Origin: Jiangella alkaliphila
Lineage (GTDB): Bacteria > Actinomycetota > Actinomycetes > Jiangellales > Jiangellaceae
DNA length: 64,000 bases
Reading direction: 5' to 3'
NCBI RefSeq assembly: GCF_900105925.1
Contig: NZ_LT629791.1
Coordinates: forward strand, 2,267,278-2,331,277
Both the position numbers and the translations under genes were made by a program. Of the stretch, positions 11,243 to 18,750 are shown piece after piece. Position 1 is the first letter of the stretch; every line of letters begins with the position of its first letter. Below the pieces are notes generated by a model, which was given only the letters and a program-made list of their open reading frames with translations, was not told where the DNA came from and searched no databases.

Positions 11243-12010
11243 ATGTGGGATCCGGACCGCTACCTGACCTTCGCCGGCCAGCGCGCGCGGCCGTTCGCCG
11301 ACCTGCTGGCCCAGGTGCCGGCCACCGGCGTGACGGAGGTCGCCGACCTCGGCTGCGGGCCGGGCACGCTCACCGTCGGCCTGGCCCAGCGCTGGCCGGG
11401 TGCGCACGTCGTCGGCGTCGACTCGTCGGCGGAGATGATCGCCGCGACGCCGGCCCCGCCGCCCGACGGCGTCGATTTCGTCCACGCCGACCTCCGCGAC
11501 TGGGCGCCGGAGCGGCCGGTCGACGTACTGCTGAGCAACGCGACGCTGCAGTGGGTGCCCGGTCACCTCGACCTGCTGCCACGGCTGGCCGGGCACGTCG
11601 CCGACGGCGGCTGGCTGGCCTTCCAGGTGCCGGGCAACTTCGCCGAGCCGGCGCATGCCGAGCTGCGCGACCTCGCCGCCGACGACCGCTGGCCGGAGCT
11701 GCACGATCTCGAGCGGCCGGCCGCGCACGAGCCCGCGACGTACCTCGGCGCGCTGCTCGACCTCGGGCTCGCCGCCGACGTCTGGGAGACCACGTACGTC
11801 CAGCTGCTGCAGGGTGACGACGCCGTGCTGGAGTGGATGAGCGGGACGGGGCTGCGCCCGTACCTCGCCGCGGTCGACGACGGCGCGCGGGGCGCGTTCG
11901 TCGAGGAGTATCGAGACCGGTTGCGCGCCGCCTACCCGCCGGGCCGGTACGGGACGGTGCTGCCGTACCGCCGCATCTTCGCCGTCGGCCGCAAGGCCGC
12001 CACAAGGTAG
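11243..12010 (+). CDS. Class I SAM methyltransferase, trans-aconitate 2-methyltransferase-like
   Basis: A 255-residue methyltransferase. VADLGCGPGTLTVGLAQRWP is the SAM-binding motif I, VVGVDSSAEM motif II, and SNATLQWVPGHLDLL strongly resembles trans-aconitate methyltransferase (Tam). The N-terminal MWDPDRYLTFAGQRARPF is also Tam-like. Tam neutralises trans-aconitate, an aconitase inhibitor; substrate assignment is by resemblance only. The start at 11243 has GGGAGGG 4 nt upstream (11232-11238). An upstream extension to 11138 would run through the operator region and is rejected. Confidence 0.85.
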   Translation: MWDPDRYLTFAGQRARPFADLLAQVPATGVTEVADLGCGPGTLTVGLAQRWPGAHVVGVDSSAEMIAATPAPPPDGVDFVHADLRDWAPERPVDVLLSNATLQWVPGHLDLLPRLAGHVADGGWLAFQVPGNFAEPAHAELRDLAADDRWPELHDLERPAAHEPATYLGALLDLGLAADVWETTYVQLLQGDDAVLEWMSGTGLRPYLAAVDDGARGAFVEEYRDRLRAAYPPGRYGTVLPYRRIFAVGRKAATR

Positions 12011-12034
12011 GGCTGTCCCCAGGGCGAGACGGGT

Positions 12035-12080
12035 GGTGCCGGGATGTCCCCGGAGCACCCGTCGCTTCGAGGATCGAAGC
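12035..12080 (+). promoter_or_regulatory. Two hairpins in the desaturase leader, one enclosing the ribosome-binding site
   Basis: Upstream of the desaturase ATG there is an imperfect hairpin (GGTGCCGGG at 12035-12043 pairing with CCCGGAGCACC at 12049-12059, with an AG bulge). A second, perfect 6-bp hairpin, GCTTCG-AGGAT-CGAAGC (12064-12080), has the Shine-Dalgarno AGGA in its loop and a stem that abuts the start codon. The first could terminate the methyltransferase transcript. The second could modulate ribosome access. Confidence 0.45.
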
Positions 12081-13115
12081 ATGACCTCTGAGACGGACAT
12101 CCCCGCTGCCCCACGGCCCGGAAGCGACTTCGCGCGGCTCTCCCGGAAGATCGCCGACGCCGGGCTGCTGGACCGCCGGCCGGGCTACTACGCCGTCCGG
12201 ATCGGCATCGTCGTCGCCGCCTACGCGGCGTCCTGGAGCATCTTCGCCGCCGTCGGCGACTCGTGGTGGACGCTGGCCGTCGCGGCGCTGCTGGCCGTCG
12301 TGTTCGCGCAGGTGGCGCTGGTGGCGCACGACCTCGCGCACCGGCAGGTGTTCCGCCGCCGGCGGCCGAGCGAGATCGCCGGACGGCTGGCCGGCAACCT
12401 CGGCATCGGCATGAGCTACGGCTGGTGGCAGGACAAGCACACCCGCCACCACGCCAACCCCAACCACGAAGACCTCGACCCCGACGTCTCACCGGACATC
12501 CTCGTGTGGTCCGAGCGGCAGGCCGGCAAGGCCGGCGGGCTCACCCGGGTCATCGCCGCGCGGCAGGCGTTCCTGTTCTTCCCGCTGCTCACGCTCGAGG
12601 GCTTCAACCTGCACGTCGCCGGTGTCCGGGCGACGCTCGACCCGCGGCTGAAGCAGCGGAGGCTGGAGCTGGGCCTGCTGCTCGCCCACTTCGCCGGCTA
12701 CCTGGCCATCGTCTTCTCCGTGCTGTCGCCCGGCAAGGCGATCGCGTTCATCGTCTTGCACCAGGCGCTGTTCGGCATCTACCTCGGCTGCACGTTCGCG
12801 CCGAACCACAAGGGCATGCCGACCCTGACGGCCGAGGACGAGCTGGACTACCTGCGCAAGCAGGTGCTCACCTCGCGCAACGTCAGCGGCGGCGCGCTGA
12901 TGGACGTCGCGCTCGGCGGCCTCAACCACCAGATCGAGCACCATCTGTTCCCGAACATGCCGACGCCGAACCTGCGCAAGGCCAAGCCGATCGTCCGGCA
13001 GTACTGCGCGGCCCTCGGTGTGTCGTACGCGGAGACCACGCTGATCGGGTCGTACCGCATCGCGCTGCGGCACATGCACGACGTCGGCGAGCCGCTGCGA
13101 AGCCACGCGCAGTGA
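12081..13115 (+). CDS. Fatty acid desaturase, front-end/acyl-lipid type
   Basis: A 344-residue membrane di-iron desaturase. Three histidine boxes are present: HDLAHR (about residue 83), HTRHH (about 120) and the variant QIEHH (about 284) typical of front-end (delta-6-like) acyl-lipid desaturases. Hydrophobic pairs lie at about residues 46-85 and 200-245. No cytochrome b5 domain is fused, so an external electron donor is needed. The ATG at 12081 is used rather than an upstream in-frame codon at 12033 because AGGA precedes it. A second, unrelated desaturase lies 1.5 kb downstream. Confidence 0.92.
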   Translation: MTSETDIPAAPRPGSDFARLSRKIADAGLLDRRPGYYAVRIGIVVAAYAASWSIFAAVGDSWWTLAVAALLAVVFAQVALVAHDLAHRQVFRRRRPSEIAGRLAGNLGIGMSYGWWQDKHTRHHANPNHEDLDPDVSPDILVWSERQAGKAGGLTRVIAARQAFLFFPLLTLEGFNLHVAGVRATLDPRLKQRRLELGLLLAHFAGYLAIVFSVLSPGKAIAFIVLHQALFGIYLGCTFAPNHKGMPTLTAEDELDYLRKQVLTSRNVSGGALMDVALGGLNHQIEHHLFPNMPTPNLRKAKPIVRQYCAALGVSYAETTLIGSYRIALRHMHDVGEPLRSHAQ

Positions 13116-13202
13116 TGCTCACCGGGCCAAACGGCACCGGAACGGCACGAGTTCCGCCAAATCGCCACGGAGAGTGATCGCGGGACGATAGCTTCTCCTC
13201 TC

Positions 13203-13901
13203 GTGGGGGGACACAAACGGGCGCCCAGCGGCGCCGCCATGGCGCTGCGTCACGTCCGCCGGTACTCCGTGCGGTTCGTGGCGCTCGCCGCGCTCACCGT
13301 CCCGGTCGTCGCCGTCGTCGCCGACCAGGGCGGACCGGCGGCCTCGGGGCGCGACCGGTCTCCGGATGCGTTGGAGGGGCAGCATCCGGAGGTCCTGGAA
13401 TCGGGCGAGTCCACGCAGACGCCGACGTCGACGGCATCGCAGCCGGCGTCGGCCACGCCGTCACCCCTGCCGACGGCGGGCCGCCCCGATGCGGGCGGCT
13501 CGTCGCCGGACCCCGGAGCGTCGCCGCGGCCGGGCGCCGGGACCGACGAGCCGCAGGCGGACGTCGTCCAGGACGGGCCGGACGGTGAGACCACCGGGCC
13601 GCGGCCGTCCGACCGGCCGGACGGCGAGACCGCCGGGCCACAGCCGTCGTCGCCGCCGGACGACGGGACGCACGAGCCGCAGCCGTCGCCGTCGTCGACC
13701 CCGCAGCCGACCCACCAGCCTCCGCCGTCGCACGAGCCGTCGCCGACGCCGGAGCCGCCGATCACCCCGCCGCAGCCGACCCAGGAACCGCCGGAGCCGT
13801 CGGAGACGCCGAAGCCGTCCGCGCCGACGGAGGAGCCGCCGGACGATGACGACGGCTCGCTGGTCTGTATCGAGGTGCTCGGGATCCAGATATGCTTGTA
13901 G
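13203..13901 (+). CDS. Secreted proline-rich hypothetical protein with Cys-containing C-terminus
   Basis: Family not recognised. After a basic N-terminus and a hydrophobic segment (VRFVALAALTVPVVAVVA, a likely signal peptide) the protein is low-complexity Pro/Ser/Thr/Glu, resembling a wall-spanning linker. It ends in an acidic DDDDGS and a short hydrophobic tail, LVCIEVLGIQICL, with two cysteines 8 residues apart. A -10-like GATAGC at 13187-13192 lies 10 nt before the GTG at 13203, so that start could be leaderless; the ATG at 13239 is the alternative. Function is unknown. Confidence 0.6.
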   Translation: MGGHKRAPSGAAMALRHVRRYSVRFVALAALTVPVVAVVADQGGPAASGRDRSPDALEGQHPEVLESGESTQTPTSTASQPASATPSPLPTAGRPDAGGSSPDPGASPRPGAGTDEPQADVVQDGPDGETTGPRPSDRPDGETAGPQPSSPPDDGTHEPQPSPSSTPQPTHQPPPSHEPSPTPEPPITPPQPTQEPPEPSETPKPSAPTEEPPDDDDGSLVCIEVLGIQICL

Positions 13902-13953
13902 CCGACCGCTGGGTCTGACGTCAGTCCCTGGTGAATTGCCTGTGAGGGCGGGG

Positions 13954-14610
13954 TCAGCCGTCGGTGAGCCGGGGCTTGTGCTCCAGCCCGGACAGCCCGT
14001 TCCACGCGAGGTTGACCAGGTGCGCCGCGACCTCGGCCTTCTTCGGCGAGCGCACCTCCAGCCACCACTGGCCGGTCAGCGCGACCATGCCGACCAGCAT
14101 CTGCGCGTACATCGGCGCGTGCTTCGTCGCGAACCCGCGGGCCTTGAACTGCGCGGCCAGGAGGTGCTCGACCTGGCTGGCGGCGTCGGAGATGAGGCTG
14201 GCGAAGCCGCCGGTCGAGTGCGCGACCGGGGAGTCGCGGACCAGGATGCGGAAGCCGTCCGTCGACGTCTCGATGTAGTCGAGCAGCGCCAGCGCGGCCC
14301 GCTCCAGGATGACCCGCGGGTGCGCGTCCGACGCGAGCGCCGTGGTGATGCGGTCGAGCAGCAGTTCCATCTCGCGGTCCACGACCACGGCGTACAGCCC
14401 CTCTTTGCCGCCGAAGTGCTCGTAGACCACCGGCTTCGAGACCCCCGCCCGGGCGGAGATCTCCTCGATGGAAGTGCCGTCGTAGCCGCGCTCCGCGAAC
14501 AGTGCGCGGCCGACGTCGAGCAGTTGCTCGCGCCGCTGCTTGCCGGTCATCCGGATCCTGCTGGGCGTGGCGCGCGGCCTTGTCACGACGTCGTCGGTCA
14601 CGCGCCCCAT
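13954..14610 (-). CDS. TetR-family transcriptional regulator
   Basis: A 218-residue regulator with the canonical TetR N-terminal HTH (REQLLDVGRALFAERGYDGTSIEEISARAGVSKPVVYEHFGGKEGL) and an all-helical ligand/dimerisation domain. It lies 25 nt downstream of and co-directional with the acyl-CoA desaturase gene, whose promoter carries two tandem palindromes, so it most likely controls that desaturase (inference). Upstream start codons to 14631 exist; the ATG at 14610 is chosen as the last before a plausible disordered N-terminus. Confidence 0.9.
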   Translation of the reverse strand: MGRVTDDVVTRPRATPSRIRMTGKQRREQLLDVGRALFAERGYDGTSIEEISARAGVSKPVVYEHFGGKEGLYAVVVDREMELLLDRITTALASDAHPRVILERAALALLDYIETSTDGFRILVRDSPVAHSTGGFASLISDAASQVEHLLAAQFKARGFATKHAPMYAQMLVGMVALTGQWWLEVRSPKKAEVAAHLVNLAWNGLSGLEHKPRLTDG

Positions 14611-14635
14611 CATGCTCCCGTGGCGGGCCACCGTG

Positions 14636-15634
14636 TCACGGCGCGATCAGCGTGGACTCGCCGCCGTAGTCGTCGACCCGCTTGGACTGGATGCGCTCGG
14701 GACTCGGCCAGCGCACGTCCCACACCCAGCCGGCCTTCTCGAACGCCCAGATGACCCGCGCGCTGGAGTCGATCTGGCCCTTGAGCACGCCGTGCCGGGC
14801 GCAGGTCGGGTCGGCGTGGTGCAGGTTGTGCCACGACTCGCCCATCGACAGGAACGCCAGCCACCACACGTTGCCGGACTTGTCGCGGCTCTCGAACGGC
14901 CGCTCGCCGATGGCGTGGCAGATGGAGTTGATCGACCACGTGACGTGGTGCAACAGCCCGATGCGGACCAGCGTGGCCCAGAAGAACGCCGTCAGCGCGC
15001 CGTGCCAGGACCACGTGGCCAGTCCGCCGATGATCGGCGGCAGCAGGATCGACAGCGCCACCCACAGCGGGAACAGCCGGCTGATCGTCCGGATGTCGCG
15101 GTCCTTGATCAGGTCGGGCGCGAACTTGCGCTGGTCGGTCTGCTCGACGTCGAACAGCCAGCCCATGTGCGCGAAGAACATGCCCTTGATCAGCGCGGGG
15201 ACGGTCTCGCCGTAGCGCCACGGGGAGTGCGGGTCGCCCTCTTTGTCGGCGAACTTGTGGTGCCGGCGGTGGTCGGCGACCCAGCGGATGACCGGACCTT
15301 CGACGGCCATGCTGCCGGCGATGGCCAGCGTGCTCTTGACCCCGCGGTTCGCCTTGAACGCGCGGTGGGTGAAGTAACGGTGGAAGCCGACGGTGACCCC
15401 GTGCCCGGTGAAGGCGTAGAAGGCCACGGCGAGCACGACGTCGAGCCAGCTCAGATAGCCGCCCATCCACGCGATCGGGATGGCGGCGACGATGGCGAGG
15501 AACGGTACGGCGATGAAGACGCCGATCGTGATGCGCTCGCCGAGCGTCTGATTGTCGCCCGACAGCGTGCCGCGAGGGAGGTCGCTCTGCGCCGGCGGGG
15601 ACTGCGGGCCGTTCGCCGTGTCCGTGGAAGCCAT
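14636..15634 (-). CDS. Acyl-CoA (stearoyl-CoA delta-9 type) desaturase
   Basis: A 332-residue integral membrane di-iron desaturase introducing a cis double bond into acyl chains. Histidine boxes are HRYFTH, HRRHH and HNLHH, the pattern of acyl-CoA delta-9 desaturases. Four hydrophobic segments occur in two pairs. The frame is open far upstream (to 15937), but the ATG at 15634 is preceded by GGAG at 5-nt spacing. It forms a two-gene unit with the downstream TetR gene. Its upstream region (15664-15692) carries tandem dyads that probably bind that regulator. Confidence 0.93.
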   Translation of the reverse strand: MASTDTANGPQSPPAQSDLPRGTLSGDNQTLGERITIGVFIAVPFLAIVAAIPIAWMGGYLSWLDVVLAVAFYAFTGHGVTVGFHRYFTHRAFKANRGVKSTLAIAGSMAVEGPVIRWVADHRRHHKFADKEGDPHSPWRYGETVPALIKGMFFAHMGWLFDVEQTDQRKFAPDLIKDRDIRTISRLFPLWVALSILLPPIIGGLATWSWHGALTAFFWATLVRIGLLHHVTWSINSICHAIGERPFESRDKSGNVWWLAFLSMGESWHNLHHADPTCARHGVLKGQIDSSARVIWAFEKAGWVWDVRWPSPERIQSKRVDDYGGESTLIAP

Positions 15635-15663
15635 GGAGTCTCCGTGTGTAAGGGGAACCTTCC

Positions 15664-15692
15664 TTACGGCACCGTAACCTACGATGCCGTAG
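15664..15692. promoter_or_regulatory. Tandem palindromic operators upstream of the acyl-CoA desaturase
   Basis: TTACGGCACCGTAA (15664-15677) is a perfect 6-bp inverted repeat with a 2-bp spacer. It is followed 15 bp later, start to start, by CTACGATGCCGTAG (15679-15692), the same dyad with one arm mismatch. Tandem short palindromes of this kind are typical TetR-family operators. They lie 30-58 nt upstream of the desaturase ATG and also overlap the region just upstream of a plus-strand -10-like TATAGT (15697-15702) serving the DUF1801 gene. Confidence 0.65.
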
Positions 15693-15761
15693 GTCGTATA
15701 GTCCGGATCTCCCGATCTGTACCCACTCCGCCCCTGGTGGTGCGTCGGTGACGCGGCCAAG

Positions 15762-16181
15762 ATGTGTGACATGGCGGAGCTGAAGACCTCACGCAACGAC
15801 GACGACGTCGAGGCGTTCCTCGACGCCGTCCCCGACGCCGGCCGCCGCGCCGACGCCGTCGCCGTCTGCTCGCTGATGGGCGCCGTCAGCGGCGCCGAGC
15901 CGGCCATGTGGGGCGTCGGTATCGTCGGCTTCGGCACGCGGCGGCTGCGCTACGAGACCGGCCGCGAACTGGACTGGTTCGACATCGGCTTCTCGCCGCG
16001 CAAGCAGGCGCTGACGCTGTACCTGCCCGGCGAGCTGGACGCTTACGCCGACCTGTTCGCCCGGCTCGGGCAGCACAAGGTCGGCAAGGGCTGCCTGTAT
16101 GTGAAGCGCCTCGCCGACGTCGACACCGGCGTGCTCGAGTCGGTGCTGAAGCGGGCCGTGGAGCACGCCAAGCTGGAGTGA
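15762..16181 (+). CDS. DUF1801 domain-containing protein
   Basis: A 139-residue small cytoplasmic protein matching the DUF1801 (YdhG-like) fold: an N-terminal EAFLDAVPDAGRRADAVAVCSLM helix, PAMWGVGIVGFGTRRLRY, FDIGFSPRKQALTLYLPG, and a C-terminal GCLYVKRLADVD segment. The biochemical role of the family is not established. Two in-frame ATGs (15762 and 15771) are equally plausible starts; neither has a strong ribosome-binding site. Confidence 0.85.
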   Translation: MCDMAELKTSRNDDDVEAFLDAVPDAGRRADAVAVCSLMGAVSGAEPAMWGVGIVGFGTRRLRYETGRELDWFDIGFSPRKQALTLYLPGELDAYADLFARLGQHKVGKGCLYVKRLADVDTGVLESVLKRAVEHAKLE

Positions 16182-16188
16182 CCGCGAG

Positions 16189-16208
16189 TTGCACACTATG
16201 TGTAGCAA
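16189..16208. promoter_or_regulatory. Dyad upstream of the HTH/LAGLIDADG-like gene
   Basis: TTGCACACTATGTGTAGCAA is an almost perfect palindrome: the core ACAC-TAT-GTGT is exact and outer TTGC/GCAA arms match if one extra base is allowed. It ends 16 nt before the ATG of a gene encoding a double helix-turn-helix protein, so it could be an autoregulatory site. Confidence 0.4.
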
Positions 16209-16224
16209 TGCCAAGCTCTAGGGC

Positions 16225-17064
16225 ATGGTCGAGCGCCTCATCGATGACACAGAATTGGTGGCTCGCGTGCACGACATGCGCGCGGACGGGAAGTCCTACG
16301 TCCAGATCAAGGCCGAGCTGAAGGTCGGCGCCAGCACCATTAGCCGCATCCTCGGCGTGTACGGCAAGGGCCGGGCCCGGCCTCGGGTGACGGACGCGTT
16401 GCGCGGTCAGGCGCGGACGCTGCGGGCGGACGGGCGGTCCGTGCCCGAGATCGCCGCCGAACTGGGGATGGCGAAGAGCACGGTCTGGCTGATCACCAAG
16501 GACATCCCCTGGACCGCTGAGCCACGAAGTAGCGGCTCGCGATCCGAGGTCGCCTTCGCGTACTGGCGGAAGAAGAAGGCGGCGACCGAGGCCGAGCGAG
16601 AACAGATCACGAGCGGCATCATGGAGTCGTTCGGCGAGCTGACCGACCGTGAGCTGCTGATCGCCGGAGCCGTGGCCTACTGGGCCGAGGGCACGAAGTC
16701 CAAGCCTTGGAATCCACGTGAGCGGCTGACGTTCACCAACAGCGACCCGGACATGATCCGCCTGTACCTTCGCTGGCTGAGCCTCCTCGGGGTTGATCAG
16801 GCTCGGCTCAAGTACCGGGTCAACATCCACGAGTCCGCGGACGTCCCGGCGGCCGAGACGTTCTGGGCCGACGTCGCCGGCGTCGCGGTCGAACGGTTCG
16901 ACCGCGCGACGCTCAAGCGGCACAACCCGACGACGGTGCGGAAGAACACCGGCGAGACCTACAGGGGCTGCCTCGTCGTCACCGTGGCCAAGAGCGCACC
17001 GGAGTACCGGATGATGGATGGACTGTGGTCGGCCGTCGCGGGGGTGGTGCGATCGAGGCGATAG
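16225..17064 (+). CDS. Double-HTH protein with LAGLIDADG-like domain
   Basis: A 279-residue protein not assigned to a named family. The N-terminal 100 residues hold two consecutive resolvase-like helix-turn-helix units (SYVQIKAELKVGASTISRIL and SVPEIAAELGMAKSTVWLI). Residues about 140-270 contain LLIAGAVAYWAEGTK, FTNSDPDMIRLYLRWL and a second strand-rich half, a pattern like the LAGLIDADG homing-endonuclease core (IAGAVAYWAEG aligned with LAGLIDADG, acidic residue conserved as Glu). It sits 44 nt upstream of tRNA-Gln. Local G+C is lower than its neighbours (63% in one 60-nt stretch counted). It could be a site-specific nuclease or a domesticated DNA-binding protein. Confidence 0.6.
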   Translation: MVERLIDDTELVARVHDMRADGKSYVQIKAELKVGASTISRILGVYGKGRARPRVTDALRGQARTLRADGRSVPEIAAELGMAKSTVWLITKDIPWTAEPRSSGSRSEVAFAYWRKKKAATEAEREQITSGIMESFGELTDRELLIAGAVAYWAEGTKSKPWNPRERLTFTNSDPDMIRLYLRWLSLLGVDQARLKYRVNIHESADVPAAETFWADVAGVAVERFDRATLKRHNPTTVRKNTGETYRGCLVVTVAKSAPEYRMMDGLWSAVAGVVRSRR

Positions 17065-17108
17065 CGTAGAGGCGTGCGGGCGGCGATGTGACAGCCGAAC
17101 GCAAACCG

Positions 17109-17179
17109 TCCCGGGTTGTGTAAGGGCAGCACAGCTGGTTTTGGTCCAGTTAGTAGGGGTTCGAATCCTCTCCCGGGAG
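17109..17179 (+). tRNA. tRNA-Gln (anticodon TTG)
   Basis: A complete cloverleaf can be folded. Acceptor arms TCCCGGG (17109-17115) and CCCGGGA (17172-17178) pair perfectly. The anticodon stem is GCTGG/CCAGT with loop TTTTGGT, so the anticodon is TTG, reading CAA (Gln). The T-arm is AGGGG-TTCGAAT-CCTCT, and discriminator G is at 17179. No CCA is encoded. Confidence 0.95.
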
Positions 17180-17283
17180 CTTGGTTCCAATCCTGGTCGG
17201 GTCGCTGATCGAGTTCTCGTCGGCGACAGCGGGCAGGTAGTGTCGGAGCAGAGCCCGCCACCGAAGCCGAGGAGCACGAACGC

Positions 17284-18750
17284 GTGACTACGCGCCCGGC
17301 AGCCGTTGTCGTTCTCGCCGCCGGCGAGGGCACCCGGATGAAGTCGTCCACCCCGAAGGTCCTGCACGATGTGGCCGGCCGCAGCCTGGTCGGGCATGCC
17401 GTCGCTGTCGCGCAGGAGCTGAAGCCCGACCATCTGAGCGTGGTCATCGGGCACGGCCGCGACCTCGTCGCCGCGCACCTGGCCGAGGTCGCGCCCGGGG
17501 TCACCACCGCCGTGCAGGAGCAGCAGCTCGGTACCGGCCACGCCGTCGGCGTCGCGCTGGAGCAGCTGCCCGAGCTCGACGGCGTCGTCGTGGTGACGTA
17601 CGGCGATGTGCCGCTGCTCACCGGCGACACCCTGCACGAGCTGGTCGACCAGCACGTGGCCGGCGGCAACGCGGTCACCGTGCTCACCGCGCACGTCGCC
17701 GACCCCACCGGGTACGGCCGCATCGTGCGCGAGGCCGACGGCGGGGTGCGAGCCATCGTCGAGCACAAGGATGCCGACGAGGCGATCCGCGCGATCACCG
17801 AGATCAACTCCGGCATCTACGCCTTCGACGCCGCCGTGCTGCGCGCCGGGCTGGGCCGCATCACCACCCAGAACGCGCAGGGCGAGCTGTACCTCACCGA
17901 CGTGCTGAGGCTGGCGCGGCAGGACGGCCGCCGGGTCGGCGCCGTCGTCACCGACGACCCGTGGCAGACCGAGGGCGTCAACGACCGCGTCCAGCTGGCC
18001 GCCATGAACCGCGAGCTCAACCGCCGCATCACCGAGAAGTGGATGCGCGCCGGCGTCACCATGATCGACCCCGCCACGACGTTCATCGACGTCACCGTGG
18101 TGCTCGAGCGCGACGTCGTGCTGCGCCCGGGCGTGCAGCTGCGCGGCGCCACCGAGGTCGCCGCCGGCGCCGAGGTCGGCCCCGACAGCACGCTCATCGA
18201 CACCGTCGTCGGCCCGGGCGCCAGCGTCGTGCGCACCCACTCCGACGGCGCGCAGATCGGCGCCGACGCCACCGTCGGCCCGTACACCTATCTGCGGCCG
18301 GGCGCGGTGCTGGAGCAGAAGGCCAAGGCCGGCGCGTACGTCGAGATCAAGAAGTCGACGGTCGGGCCGGGCGCGAAGGTGCCGCACCTGACCTACGTCG
18401 GCGACGCCACCATCGGCGAGGGCGCCAACATCGGCGCGGGCACCATCTTCGCCAACTACGACGGCGTCGCGAAGCACCAGACCACGGTCGGCAAGCACGT
18501 GTTCGTCGGCAGCGACTCGGTGCTGGTGGCACCGCTCGAGCTGGCCGACGGCAGCTACGTCGCGGCCGGGTCGACCGTCGTGTCGGGCACCGAGCCGGGC
18601 GAGCTGGCCGTCGCGCGCGGTCGGCAGCGCAACATCGCCGGCTGGGTGGCCCGTAAGCGGGCCGGCACGAAGACCGCCGCCGCGGCGGAGGCCGCGGCCG
18701 GCGAGACGGCTGGGGACAGCACGGGGGACAACGAGGGGGACGCGCAGTGA
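17284..18750 (+). CDS. glmU: Bifunctional GlcNAc-1-phosphate uridylyltransferase / glucosamine-1-phosphate N-acetyltransferase
   Basis: Makes UDP-GlcNAc for peptidoglycan and surface glycans in two steps. The N-terminal pyrophosphorylase domain carries LAAGEGTRMKSSTPKVLH. The C-terminal half is a left-handed beta-helix acetyltransferase (repeating hexapeptides, TVGPYTYLRPGA, VEIKKSTVGPGAKVPHLTYVGDATIGEG). The 488-residue length fits actinobacterial GlmU, with an Ala/Glu-rich tail. The GTG start at 17284 follows GAGGAG. The stop overlaps the prs GTG by 4 nt. Confidence 0.97.
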   Translation: MTTRPAAVVVLAAGEGTRMKSSTPKVLHDVAGRSLVGHAVAVAQELKPDHLSVVIGHGRDLVAAHLAEVAPGVTTAVQEQQLGTGHAVGVALEQLPELDGVVVVTYGDVPLLTGDTLHELVDQHVAGGNAVTVLTAHVADPTGYGRIVREADGGVRAIVEHKDADEAIRAITEINSGIYAFDAAVLRAGLGRITTQNAQGELYLTDVLRLARQDGRRVGAVVTDDPWQTEGVNDRVQLAAMNRELNRRITEKWMRAGVTMIDPATTFIDVTVVLERDVVLRPGVQLRGATEVAAGAEVGPDSTLIDTVVGPGASVVRTHSDGAQIGADATVGPYTYLRPGAVLEQKAKAGAYVEIKKSTVGPGAKVPHLTYVGDATIGEGANIGAGTIFANYDGVAKHQTTVGKHVFVGSDSVLVAPLELADGSYVAAGSTVVSGTEPGELAVARGRQRNIAGWVARKRAGTKTAAAAEAAAGETAGDSTGDNEGDAQ

